From positions 1-52,641 of the forward strand of contig CABZRA010000005.1 of NCBI GenBank assembly GCA_902527995.1: 52,641 nucleotides of DNA. Direction: 5' to 3'. The DNA is from an uncultured SAR86 cluster bacterium. GTDB taxonomy: Bacteria; Pseudomonadota; Gammaproteobacteria; Magnimaribacterales; AG-339-G14. The notes under the pieces are model-generated. The model saw only the letters and a program-made list of their open reading frames with translations, did no database searches and was not told the origin of the DNA. The position numbers and the translations under genes were made by a program. Numbering within the stretch: position 1 is the stretch's first letter; the number at the start of each line of letters is the position of its first letter. Below are positions 19,726 to 28,743 of the stretch, piece by piece.

Positions 19726-22470
19726 TTAGTGAGCTTCGCCCCAATTATTTGCAATGCCGCTTTCTACTTCTAGAGGCACTTTCAAAGAAGCTGCATTTTG
19801 CATCAGTTTTGAAACTTCACCTTCCACCGAAGCCACTTCTTTTTCTGGAACTTCTAAAATTACCTCGTCATGTACTTGCAGGATCATTTTGGCATCAACT
19901 TTTTCCTTTTGTAGCCATTCATGAATTGAAATCATTGCAAGTTTCATAATATCTGCTGCCGTGCCTTGCATAGGTGCATTAATCGCCGCCCTCTCCGCAC
20001 CTTGGCGCGTTCGGCCACTGTATATTCCTGGCAAGTACAAACGTCTGCCGAAAATTGTTTCGACAAAGCCTTTTTCACGAGCCCGTTCTTTGGTTTGTTC
20101 CATGTATAGTTTAACTCCAGGATATTTAGCAAAATACGAGTCAATGTAATCTTGCGCTACCGTTCTTGGTAGTCCAAGCGCTTTGCCCAAACCAAAAGCC
20201 GACATACCATAAATCAGCCCGAAGTTAATGGCTTTGGCGCTCCTTCTGTCTTCGTCACTGGCTTCTTTCCCGGGTGCTGCAAAAACCTCAGCCGCTGTGG
20301 CAGAGTGAATGTCTTCCCCATTTTCAAAAGCTGAAATCATATTTTTATCGCCAGAGAGATGTGCCATGATTCTTAGTTCAATTTGGGAATAATCAATTGC
20401 TAGCAATTTATGTCCTTTGGGAGCCACAAAAGCTGTGCGAATCATGCGGCCTTCTTCAGTTTTAATTGGAATATTTTGTAAATTAGGATCTGCCGAAGAT
20501 AACCTTCCCGTGGTCGTGACCGCTTGGTGATAAGAGGTGTGCACTCTACCAGTCACCGGAGAAATTTGTTCTGGCAGCGAATCTGTATAGGTACTTTTGA
20601 GTTTAGCCAGAGTTCTATGCTCCAATAATATTTTTGGCAATTCATAATCTCGTGCCAAATCTTGTAGTACCGATTCGTCAGTCGATGGCTGCCCGCCAGG
20701 AGTCTTTTTAATTACTGGCAGATCCATTTCGTCAAAAAAGATGGCCCTTAAATCTTTGGTGGAAGCTAAATTAAATTCTTTTCCAGCTTCTTTAAAAGCT
20801 TTTTCTTCAAGGCCACTAATGCGCTGACCAAGATTATTGGACTGAATTTTCAACTCATCGGCGTTAACTAAAGCCCCATTTTGTTCAACGTCTGATAACA
20901 CCGGAATCAACGGTAAGTCGATATCCGCTAAAACTTTTTCAAGAGACTTAGTTTTGCTTAATTTTTCTTGCAAAACGTTATGGCATCTCAAAGTTATGTC
21001 TGCATCTTCTGCGGCATAATGAGTAGCGGATTCTAAATCAACATTATTAAAAGTGATTTGCTTCACTCCCTTGCCAGCGACGTCTTCGTAACTAGTAGCT
21101 TCGTAATTCAAATAAAATTTTGCCATAGCATCTAAATTGTGACGTGTTGCTGTTGAGTCCAAAACGTAAGACATCAGCATGCTATCGCTCCCAATATTAT
21201 TCAGTTCCAAGCCATGTTGGGCGAGAACGTTTCGATCAAATTTTATGTGTTGCCCAACAATCGGCACTTTCTCTAATAACGGCTTTAGTTTTTTTAAAAC
21301 CAACTCTTTTTTTAATTGTTTAGGTGCCTCAGCATAATCGTGACTGATGGGGATGTAAGCTCCTTCGCCTTCCTTAGCAGAAAGTGAAATACCGACTAAT
21401 TCTGCAGTCGTGAAATCTAAGCCATCGGTTTCGGTGTCGAGCGCAATCAACTTGGCTTTGCTTAACTTTTCAATCAAAGCATCAAGATCTGTTTCTTTCA
21501 AGATGCATTCATAACTTGCATTGATATCCTTTAGTTTGGGAGTTTCTTTTTTTAAAGCTTCGGGTGGTTCAGTTGGTTTTGCCTTTGGAGTCGATTTATC
21601 AACTTTGCTTTTAATGAGTGTTTTAAATTCTAATTCGGTAAATAGTTCAAGAATTTTAGCCTCGTCTCTTGGCTCAACTTGGAGATCTTCAATACCAAAG
21701 TCTAATGTGACGTCTTTTTTAATGGTAGTTAATTGCTTGGATAATTTAAGTTGCTCGATGCCTTCTCTTAGATATTCGCCGACCTTGCCAGAAATTTCTT
21801 CTGCGGATTCAATAATCTTTTCTACGGAGTCATATTTGCTTAACCAATTCACGGCAGTTTTTGGACCCACTTTATTAACGCCTGGGATGTTATCTGAAGT
21901 GTCGCCAACCAAAGCTAAGTAATCGATAATTTGATCAGGTCTGACGCCAAACTTTTTCATCACTCGATCTTCATCAAGCAATTCATTAGTCATTGTATTT
22001 ACTAAGGTGATATTTTTAGTCACCAGTTGAGCTAAGTCTTTGTCGCCTGTTGAAACAACTGTTTTAATGCCTTTGTTTTCAGCTTCAGTGGCCAGGGTGC
22101 CAATTACGTCATCTGCTTCTACTCCATCGACAATAAAAAGCTTTAATCCTAAAGCACGACAAATGTCATGAATCGGTTGAATTTGAGGTCTTAAATCATC
22201 TGGCATCGGCGGTCTGTTGGCCTTGTATTCGCTGTACATTTCATTTCGGAAAGTCTCGCCTTTGGCGTCAAAGATCATGCCCACTGGACTATTAGGATGA
22301 TCTTCTAAAATTCGCATCACCATGGTGGTCACTCCTCGGACCGCTCCAGTTGGCTGGCCAGAGGAAGTAGTTAATGGCGGCAACGCATGGTAAGCGCGAT
22401 AAATATAAGACGAACCATCCACTAAAATAACTGAGTCGTTGTCAGTAATACTTTCGGGTTTTGCCATCAA
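19726..22470 (-). CDS. polA: DNA polymerase I
   Basis: 914 aa; 5'-3' exo, 3'-5' exo (LIALDTETDGLDF) and pol (RRSAKAINFGLIYGMSAFGLG, LQVHDEVILEVP) domains. Confidence 0.98.
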   Translation of the reverse strand: MMAKPESITDNDSVILVDGSSYIYRAYHALPPLTTSSGQPTGAVRGVTTMVMRILEDHPNSPVGMIFDAKGETFRNEMYSEYKANRPPMPDDLRPQIQPIHDICRALGLKLFIVDGVEADDVIGTLATEAENKGIKTVVSTGDKDLAQLVTKNITLVNTMTNELLDEDRVMKKFGVRPDQIIDYLALVGDTSDNIPGVNKVGPKTAVNWLSKYDSVEKIIESAEEISGKVGEYLREGIEQLKLSKQLTTIKKDVTLDFGIEDLQVEPRDEAKILELFTELEFKTLIKSKVDKSTPKAKPTEPPEALKKETPKLKDINASYECILKETDLDALIEKLSKAKLIALDTETDGLDFTTAELVGISLSAKEGEGAYIPISHDYAEAPKQLKKELVLKKLKPLLEKVPIVGQHIKFDRNVLAQHGLELNNIGSDSMLMSYVLDSTATRHNLDAMAKFYLNYEATSYEDVAGKGVKQITFNNVDLESATHYAAEDADITLRCHNVLQEKLSKTKSLEKVLADIDLPLIPVLSDVEQNGALVNADELKIQSNNLGQRISGLEEKAFKEAGKEFNLASTKDLRAIFFDEMDLPVIKKTPGGQPSTDESVLQDLARDYELPKILLEHRTLAKLKSTYTDSLPEQISPVTGRVHTSYHQAVTTTGRLSSADPNLQNIPIKTEEGRMIRTAFVAPKGHKLLAIDYSQIELRIMAHLSGDKNMISAFENGEDIHSATAAEVFAAPGKEASDEDRRSAKAINFGLIYGMSAFGLGKALGLPRTVAQDYIDSYFAKYPGVKLYMEQTKERAREKGFVETIFGRRLYLPGIYSGRTRQGAERAAINAPMQGTAADIMKLAMISIHEWLQKEKVDAKMILQVHDEVILEVPEKEVASVEGEVSKLMQNAASLKVPLEVESGIANNWGEAH

Positions 22471-22482
22471 TACATTTAAGAG

Positions 22483-23031
22483 GTGATTCGTTATAATTTA
22501 ATTAAGTTTATTAGACCTATGCCAAAAGTTCTAACCCAGATTGCATTTTTTTTCTTTGGTACGCGCAGAAGAATTCTTGGATCTATTTTATCCGCTTGTA
22601 TTTACCTTCTCATTTTTGCTTTTTATATGGAGTATCGTTTGGGCTTAGAACCTTGCCCAATGTGTATTGTTCAAAGAATAGCCATCGCCCTAGTTGCCTT
22701 AGTTGCTTTGATAGCAATGATTCATCATAGAGGATTGGATTGGTATTTTGGCGCCATAACTCTAATTACCTTGGGAGGAGCTGCATCAGCAACTAGACAC
22801 CTTTACTTGCAATCCTTACCAGCAGATCAAATTCCATCATGCGGCCCCGATCTAGCATATTTAATCAAATTTTCTTATTTCGAAGATGCCTTGCGAATGC
22901 TATTTATTGGTGATGGAAATTGTGCAGAAATAGTATGGAGCCTTTTGGGTATATCCATTCCGGGATGGGTTTTAATTGCCTGCATTCAAATTTTAGTAAT
23001 GTCAGCTCTAGCACTTAAAATCAGAACCTGA
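22483..23031 (+). CDS. dsbB: Disulfide bond formation protein DsbB
   Basis: 182 aa; LEPCPMCIVQRIAI and second Cys pair (SCGPDLAYL...GNCAEIVW). Confidence 0.9.
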   Translation: MIRYNLIKFIRPMPKVLTQIAFFFFGTRRRILGSILSACIYLLIFAFYMEYRLGLEPCPMCIVQRIAIALVALVALIAMIHHRGLDWYFGAITLITLGGAASATRHLYLQSLPADQIPSCGPDLAYLIKFSYFEDALRMLFIGDGNCAEIVWSLLGISIPGWVLIACIQILVMSALALKIRT

Positions 23032-23918
23032 TGGACTTTTCAGCGCTGACTTTAATCTTTTCTTTATGCACTCTGGCGTTAGTGATTTTTCTCTTTTTGA
23101 AACAAAGAGATAGAGAAAATGATAATAGCGGTCAAAAAGAATTGCTCGAAAATAAAATAGATTCTGTTTCAAAGGATCTTAATGAAATAGAAAACCAACT
23201 TGCTTCGGTTACAACTCCAATCAACGAATTGAACCGTTTTTTAGGGGGTAATGTCACTACTGGAAGATTGGGAGAGTGGAACTTAGAATCGATCGTGAAA
23301 GAAATTCTCTCCGATGGAAGCTATGAATTCCAAGCAAACATAAATCCTGAAAATCAAGATAGAGTAGATTGTGCTGTCAAGACTGCAGATGGAGTTACGA
23401 TTCCGATCGATTCAAAATTTTATGCTGGTCAATACAAGCAATATCAAGAAGCTGGGCAAGCAAACATAAGGGCAAACGTTCTTAGAGATTTAAGAACGGC
23501 GATCTTAAGAGATGCAGACGACATCGCAACAAAATATCTTCGACAAAATTCTACTTCAAATTATGCTGTGCTTTATATTGCGTCAGAAAAACTAATAGAC
23601 CTTGTTGATGAAATAGAAAATTTAAGACAGGACTGTCTCTCAGAAAAGAAGATATTGATTCAAGGTCCAAATACGCTAGCAGCATTTCTAGATACAATAA
23701 GAATTGGTCATCATTATTTGGAGTTGAACGAAACTGCAGCAAAAGTTGCTGAAGTTGTTAGAAAAATTAAAACTCAGTTTGATAGTTTTGACAAAAGTGC
23801 AGACGGAGTTTTAAAAAGATTAGATGCGTCCGTAAAAGAAGTCACCGCACTGCAAACGAGAATAAATGTTTTGGGAAGAGAGCTAAATAAAGGAAGTGAA
23901 GAATTAAAAGATGAATAA
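23031..23918 (+). CDS. rmuC: RmuC-family protein (short form)
   Basis: 295 aa; N-terminal TM, coiled coil, TGRLGEWNLESIVKEIL, DCAVKTADGVTIPIDSKFYAGQYKQYQ. Confidence 0.88.
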   Translation: MDFSALTLIFSLCTLALVIFLFLKQRDRENDNSGQKELLENKIDSVSKDLNEIENQLASVTTPINELNRFLGGNVTTGRLGEWNLESIVKEILSDGSYEFQANINPENQDRVDCAVKTADGVTIPIDSKFYAGQYKQYQEAGQANIRANVLRDLRTAILRDADDIATKYLRQNSTSNYAVLYIASEKLIDLVDEIENLRQDCLSEKKILIQGPNTLAAFLDTIRIGHHYLELNETAAKVAEVVRKIKTQFDSFDKSADGVLKRLDASVKEVTALQTRINVLGRELNKGSEELKDE

Positions 23919-23949
23919 AAAAAGGGGGCAAATTGCCCCCTTTTTTTTA
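23916..23949. terminator. Bidirectional rho-independent terminator between rmuC and the 23960 gene
   Basis: AAAAAAAGGGGGCAAATTGCCCCCTTTTTTTT. Confidence 0.92.
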
Positions 23950-23959
23950 TAGCTATATA

Positions 23960-24664
23960 TTAATCCCAAGCTTTAATTGGTGTCACTATTCCTCTTCTGA
24001 CGATGGATCTATTTCTTCTAACTGAATTTTGGAATTCTGCAAAGTCTGCATTGTCCATATTCAATAAATCCATAGTAGCCATTAGATTTGCCATATCTGA
24101 TCCGCCGATAAACGCAAAATGAGTGTAATCATCGCCTGCGACAACTCTTTCCACTCCAAAAGAACGAGTGAGTTGTCCGTTTGCGATTGCTGCGTCAGTA
24201 AACTTTTTGTATGCATCTACATAAGAAGCTTCATTTCTGACATTGATTTCAAACACTGCAAAAGCGTTATCTTGAGTCCAATCTCCAGCTTCATAAACTG
24301 ATTTAACTAAGGTTTGTTCTGTTGCCACAGAAACTGCTGAAAGTTCAGTTAAAAAAGTTCCATATTCTGGACAAGTGCTCAAAGTAGCGAAAGTATCGTT
24401 CAAGGCTTGAGCTCCTTCGTAAGTCACAACAAAAGTGTGAGTTTGAGGCTCGTGGCCATTGAAAGCTTCGCCCATCAAGGCTACTGAGAATGGGGCTGTC
24501 TGGCCACATTCAGATGCCATGAATTTATCCATTGCAGCGACTACTGCCGGGGGGTTGCTAACTGTCATTCCGAAATAAGCATAGTATGTATCCTTTTCCA
24601 TGCCATGACCATCGGCGAAAACAAGCCCGCTTGAGATTAGAAGTGTTAGTAATATTTTTTTCAT
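23960..24664 (-). CDS. Secreted protein of unknown function, tandem paralogue 1 (two-domain, ferredoxin-like/Dabb-ABM-type barrel suspected)
   Basis: 234 aa with signal peptide; two similar ~100-aa halves (YYAYFGMTVSNPPAVVAAMDKFM... / FAVFEINVRNEASYVDAYKKF...). Confidence 0.8.
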   Translation of the reverse strand: MKKILLTLLISSGLVFADGHGMEKDTYYAYFGMTVSNPPAVVAAMDKFMASECGQTAPFSVALMGEAFNGHEPQTHTFVVTYEGAQALNDTFATLSTCPEYGTFLTELSAVSVATEQTLVKSVYEAGDWTQDNAFAVFEINVRNEASYVDAYKKFTDAAIANGQLTRSFGVERVVAGDDYTHFAFIGGSDMANLMATMDLLNMDNADFAEFQNSVRRNRSIVRRGIVTPIKAWD

Positions 24665-24691
24665 TTTTTCTCCTTACAAATAAATAAAAAA

Positions 24692-25393
24692 TTAATTAGC
24701 TGTATACAGTTGTTCACAGACTTCATAGGAATCCGCAACTACTGCATCTTGTAGCGCTACAAAAGCATCAAGAGATCTGCCCCATTCTGCTCCACTGAAA
24801 TATTCATCAACTAGTTTTCCAACAGCAGCTCCGTCTCTTGAGATACCTCTAACTAGTAAGGTTCCAACTTCGTTAGATCCGCCGCCTAAAGAGGTCATAA
24901 TTCCTAAATTAAAATCGTGGCCAGCATCTTGAATTGCAGCTTCCAGAGCTACTCCTGCCGCTAAATAAGCAGGTAGGTTTTCTGGTGAGACAACTACTCT
25001 AGTTACCCTTTCATAACCTGGATCTAACTTGAATCCTTTGAGAGGTTTCCAATTTGCGCTATAAACAATATCTCTTAAGGATTCTAGTCTTTTAGGGACG
25101 TTGTAAACGTCATAATTTTCTGAACCAGAAAATTGTGCTTCCATGGTTGGAAAAGCACTCCAAACAAACATTTCACCAGGGTAATTGTGACCCGATGCAG
25201 TTATACAGACTCCAGCAGCTGATGGTCCCTGCGAACTAAAAATTTGCTCTGCATTTGCTCTCAAAAACTCTGTATATTCTGTTGGGTTTTGAGCTTTCAC
25301 ATGCAGAGAAGTAAAGCCTCCTTCTGGAGCTTGCTGAGCTATCACACTAAATGATATCACTAACGATGTAATTAAAATTAATATTTTTTTCAT
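24692..25393 (-). CDS. Secreted protein of unknown function, tandem paralogue 2
   Basis: 233 aa with signal peptide; FTSLHVKAQNPTEYTEFLRANAEQI...GVCITASGHNYPGEMFVWSAFP; shares layout with the neighbours. Confidence 0.8.
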   Translation of the reverse strand: MKKILILITSLVISFSVIAQQAPEGGFTSLHVKAQNPTEYTEFLRANAEQIFSSQGPSAAGVCITASGHNYPGEMFVWSAFPTMEAQFSGSENYDVYNVPKRLESLRDIVYSANWKPLKGFKLDPGYERVTRVVVSPENLPAYLAAGVALEAAIQDAGHDFNLGIMTSLGGGSNEVGTLLVRGISRDGAAVGKLVDEYFSGAEWGRSLDAFVALQDAVVADSYEVCEQLYTAN

Positions 25394-25407
25394 ATTTCCT
25401 CCTTAAA

Positions 25408-26094
25408 TTATCTTACGTAGACTACTTCACAGGTCATTACAAAACCTCTTTCGAGATCTCTCAATCTTGGAAATTTTGCGCTTGCAGCCATATTCCAATC
25501 CTCATTTCTTGCATCGAGAAATTCACCCAACCTTACCGAGGTTGGGGCTTGTATGACTACCATAATTTGACCCGTGTAATCGCCAGTATTTATTTGAAAT
25601 GCGCCAAAAGTTACATCTTCAAAACCGTTATCTTGTGCAATTGATTGATAATCAGTTAGTTCCTGAATATATCTTTGCGGCGTTTTAGTTGTTACATTGA
25701 TATTGTAATTTGCATACGTCATCCCAACCTCGAATCCGTCTCCAACTGGAGTTAAAGCTGAATAGTGATCAACCATTCGAACAGTTCTTTTATCCGCAAT
25801 TTTTGCAATTTCAGCTGCAATTTCAGGGTCGTAGTAATTTCCACTAAGGGAATCAGAATGGCTATCGTAAAGGCTAAAAAAGTACATGTCACCAAATTCT
25901 TCTGCACCAGAACCAGGCAAACAAACGCCTGAGCTAGTGGTGTTAGAAGGCAGGCTGGTAATTGGAGCGCTTGCTCTAGCCCAGTCCATATATCCCATTG
26001 GATCTGATGTGTTTATTGTAAAAACATTCATTGCTGGAGCTGCAAAAGCAAAACTTGCCAGAAATGAAGTTAAAATTAAAAGTGTTTTTTTCAT
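25408..26094 (-). CDS. Secreted protein of unknown function, tandem paralogue 3
   Basis: Start moved to ATG 26094 (MKKTLLILTSFLASFAFAAPA) with upstream SD TAAGGAGAG; MNVFTINTSDPMGYMDWARASAPI...GVCLPGSGAEEFGDMYFFSLYD. Confidence 0.8.
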   Translation of the reverse strand: MKKTLLILTSFLASFAFAAPAMNVFTINTSDPMGYMDWARASAPITSLPSNTTSSGVCLPGSGAEEFGDMYFFSLYDSHSDSLSGNYYDPEIAAEIAKIADKRTVRMVDHYSALTPVGDGFEVGMTYANYNINVTTKTPQRYIQELTDYQSIAQDNGFEDVTFGAFQINTGDYTGQIMVVIQAPTSVRLGEFLDARNEDWNMAASAKFPRLRDLERGFVMTCEVVYVR

Positions 26095-26180
26095 TTTTGT
26101 TCTCTCCTTAAAAAAATAAAAATGGGTATTCATTATCCACTAAAATAGGAAAAGTTAAATGACAATTAGTCGAATATTTT

Positions 26181-26642
26181 GTGAGCAGATTTTTAATTAT
26201 TTTTTCAATTATTTTTTCTGTGCTGCAGCTTTCTGCAGAACAGGAAATAAAAATTATAAGAGTTATCGATGGAGATACTCTACTAGCTGAATCGCGAGGG
26301 ACTGAAATAAAAATTAGACTCTCTGAAATCGATGCACCTGAAATGAATCAACCTTATGGAACAAACTCAAAAAAATGTCTATCTGAATTGATTCGTGAGA
26401 GCTCTAGTTTAAAATTTAAATCCGATGGGCAGGATAACTACGGTCGTTCTTTGGGTTGGTTGGTCACAGATGGGAAAAACCTCAATTATGAAATGATTAA
26501 ACAAGGGTGTGCATGGGTTTATGATAGGTACGTAATAAATAAAACAATTTATAGTTTTCAAAATGGAGCGCGATTAAAAAACATAGGTCTTTGGAATCAA
26601 AATAACCCTGTTGCACCGTGGATTTGGAGAAGAAATAATTAA
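26181..26642 (+). CDS. Secreted thermonuclease (SNase)-family protein
   Basis: 153 aa; signal peptide; KIIRVIDGDTLLAESRGTEIKIRLSEIDAPEMNQPYG, WVYDRYV; GTG start. Confidence 0.9.
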   Translation: MSRFLIIFSIIFSVLQLSAEQEIKIIRVIDGDTLLAESRGTEIKIRLSEIDAPEMNQPYGTNSKKCLSELIRESSSLKFKSDGQDNYGRSLGWLVTDGKNLNYEMIKQGCAWVYDRYVINKTIYSFQNGARLKNIGLWNQNNPVAPWIWRRNN

Positions 26643-26645
26643 TTA

Positions 26646-28058
26646 ATGGAAAAATTAGAGAACATAAATTTTAAAAATTCTTTTGGAACATTATCTGAAG
26701 ACTTTTATACCAAACAAGGATGGAGCCCTTTACCCAAAGCTAAATTGGTAAGTTTTAATTATGATCTTGCCAAAGAACTAGGACTAGAAACTATCAACCC
26801 AGGGTATTTAATAAAAATTTTTAATGGAGAAGTTTCTGTACCTAACTCTGAGCCTTTAGCAATGGCTTATGCAGGACATCAATTTGGAAACTGGGTACCT
26901 CAATTAGGGGATGGTCGTGGAATCTTGTTTGGTCAAATAAAAACTGCTAATGGTCTCAAAGACCTTCATATTAAAGGTGCAGGCAAGACTCCTTATTCGA
27001 GATTTGGTGATGGAAGAGCCGTTCTTAGGTCTTCTATTAGAGAGTACCTATGTGGTGAAGCGATGCATGGTTTAAAGATACCCTCTTCAAGATCTTTGAT
27101 TATATTCACTGGTGAAGAACCAGTATTTAGAGAAACTACTGAACCTGGTGCCATGATCGTTCGAACTGCAAGCACCCATATCCGTTTTGGTAACTTTGAA
27201 TATCTTTGTCACAACGGTAAACAAAATCTTTTGCCCGAATTGATTGATCATGTCATCGAAGAATACTTTCCTGAATACGTAGAACTTGAGAATAAAAATG
27301 AATTATTTTTTGAGGCGGTAGTTAAAAAAACGGCAGAGCTCATTGCTGCTTGGCAAAGCGTTGGCTTTGCTCATGGAGTAATGAATACAGACAATATGTC
27401 TATTCTTGGAGAGACTTTTGATTTTGGACCTTTTGGCTTCTTAGAGAACTATCAACCCGATTACATTTGCAATCATTCGGATTATCAAGGTCGATATTCT
27501 TTTAACAACCAACCTAACATTGGACTTTGGAATTGTCAGGCACTTGCGTCGGCTTTGTCACCCTTAATAAACGAAACACAACTTAAAAAATCTTTAGAAA
27601 ATTATCAGCTGTATTTTTACAATCATTTTATTCATCTCTTCAGAGGGAAACTTGGTCTCATAAAAAAAGATCACAAGGATTTTGAATTGATCGAAGAAAC
27701 TTTAAATTTTTTAAAGCAAGAAAAACTAGATTACACGAATTTCTTTAGGAATCTAAATGGCTTTATTTTTGGAGATAAAAAATTTAGTCTCCAAGAAAAA
27801 TTAAGAAAAAGATTTGAATTTGAAGAAATATCGCAAGATAAACACGAGGAAATAGTTAAAGCAAATAATCCAAAATTTATTCTTAGAAATTACCTAGCTC
27901 AAGTCGCAATCGAGAAGGCTGAAAAAGGAGATTTTTCAGAAGTTAATAAATTATTAGAAATTTTAAAAAATCCTTTCTTAGATCATAAAGGCCTTGATGA
28001 CTATGCAAAGGAGTCACCCGAGTGGGGGAAAAATTTAGAAATTTCTTGCTCGTCTTAG
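26646..28058 (+). CDS. selO: SelO/YdiU-family protein adenylyltransferase (pseudokinase fold)
   Basis: 470 aa; AMAYAGHQFGNWVPQLGDGRGILFGQI, LHIKGAGKTPYSRFGDGRAVLRSSIREYL, GVMNTDNMSILGETFDFGPFGFL; C-terminus ISCSS. Confidence 0.95.
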   Translation: MEKLENINFKNSFGTLSEDFYTKQGWSPLPKAKLVSFNYDLAKELGLETINPGYLIKIFNGEVSVPNSEPLAMAYAGHQFGNWVPQLGDGRGILFGQIKTANGLKDLHIKGAGKTPYSRFGDGRAVLRSSIREYLCGEAMHGLKIPSSRSLIIFTGEEPVFRETTEPGAMIVRTASTHIRFGNFEYLCHNGKQNLLPELIDHVIEEYFPEYVELENKNELFFEAVVKKTAELIAAWQSVGFAHGVMNTDNMSILGETFDFGPFGFLENYQPDYICNHSDYQGRYSFNNQPNIGLWNCQALASALSPLINETQLKKSLENYQLYFYNHFIHLFRGKLGLIKKDHKDFELIEETLNFLKQEKLDYTNFFRNLNGFIFGDKKFSLQEKLRKRFEFEEISQDKHEEIVKANNPKFILRNYLAQVAIEKAEKGDFSEVNKLLEILKNPFLDHKGLDDYAKESPEWGKNLEISCSS

Positions 28059-28177
28059 GACGTTCTTACACAATTACGAAAGATTTTTTTAAGACCCATT
28101 AGTCCATAACGGTCTTTATCAAAAAAATAAAAAGGCAGCTCTTTTTTACAGCTCAAACATTCTTTCTTATCTTTCAT
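28055..28177 (-). CDS. Small Cys-rich protein (40 aa), putative
   Basis: MKDKKECLSCKKELPFYFFDKDRYGLMGLKKIFRNCVRTS*; CxxC plus distal C. Convergent stop overlaps the selO stop. No clear SD. Confidence 0.4.
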   Translation of the reverse strand: MKDKKECLSCKKELPFYFFDKDRYGLMGLKKIFRNCVRTS

Positions 28178-28214
28178 AATTTGGATTTTACAGATAAATA
28201 AAGAAAAGAGTATG

Positions 28215-28233
28215 GCCCCAGCTAGACTGGGGC
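28215..28233. other. Hairpin GCCCCAG-CTAGA-CTGGGGC
   Basis: Perfect 7-bp GC-rich stem in AT-rich intergenic DNA. Confidence 0.7.
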
Positions 28234-28244
28234 GACTTTCCTTC

Positions 28245-28278
28245 AAAAAAAGTTGCCCCAGCTGAAAGCTAGGGCAAC
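28245..28278 (-). terminator. Rho-independent terminator downstream of the 33-aa sORF
   Basis: Minus strand: GTTGCCC-T-AGCT-TTC-AGCT-G-GGGCAAC followed by TTTTTTT (28251 to 28245). Confidence 0.85.
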
Positions 28279-28315
28279 GTGGGGGAGAAGAAACTTGTTT
28301 GTTACTCCATTAACG

Positions 28316-28417
28316 TCAGGAGGCGAAGGTTAATATTCCTAAGCTACCTACATATACAATTGCAGAGAGACATACAACATAACCTAACGTACCCAACAGT
28401 GCTTTTGTATAGTTCAT
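28316..28417 (-). CDS. Single-TM small membrane protein (33 aa), putative
   Basis: MNYTKALLGTLGYVVCLSAIVYVGSLGILTFAS*; upstream GGAG about 10 nt before ATG; own terminator 38 nt downstream. Below the ORF-track length cut-off. Confidence 0.6.
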   Translation of the reverse strand: MNYTKALLGTLGYVVCLSAIVYVGSLGILTFAS

Positions 28418-28743
28418 TTAAACAACTCCGTGTATTAAACTTGTGCAAATTATAATTCATAGCTGCTTTACCTTAATCTTTATAAAAATTAGTTAAAAAT
28501 TACCTAATTGATCTAAATGTTATCAAAAAAGCTCTTTTTATTACCATTTCTGCACTATTAGGCTGAAAGTATACTCAGAAAGGGATTTCAGGCTAGTTAA
28601 AGATTGATAATTTTTACCGAATTTATCTTATTTTATATAGAATTTACCAAAAGTTATTAAAAAGGTCTTTTTTTATGCATTTTTAGGAATTTATATGAAC
28701 TCTTATTAACTGATAAGATATTTTTTTTAAATAAGGGGGATAA

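Noticed and set aside
21521-21922. 133-aa plus-strand ORF inside polA
   Set aside because: Shadow of an intact polA reading frame; no independent motifs.
28215-28233. Resemblance of GCCCCAG...CTGGGGC to the Spot 42 terminator hairpin
   Set aside because: Short GC stem only, not near polA, and no poly-T on the relevant strand; likely coincidence.
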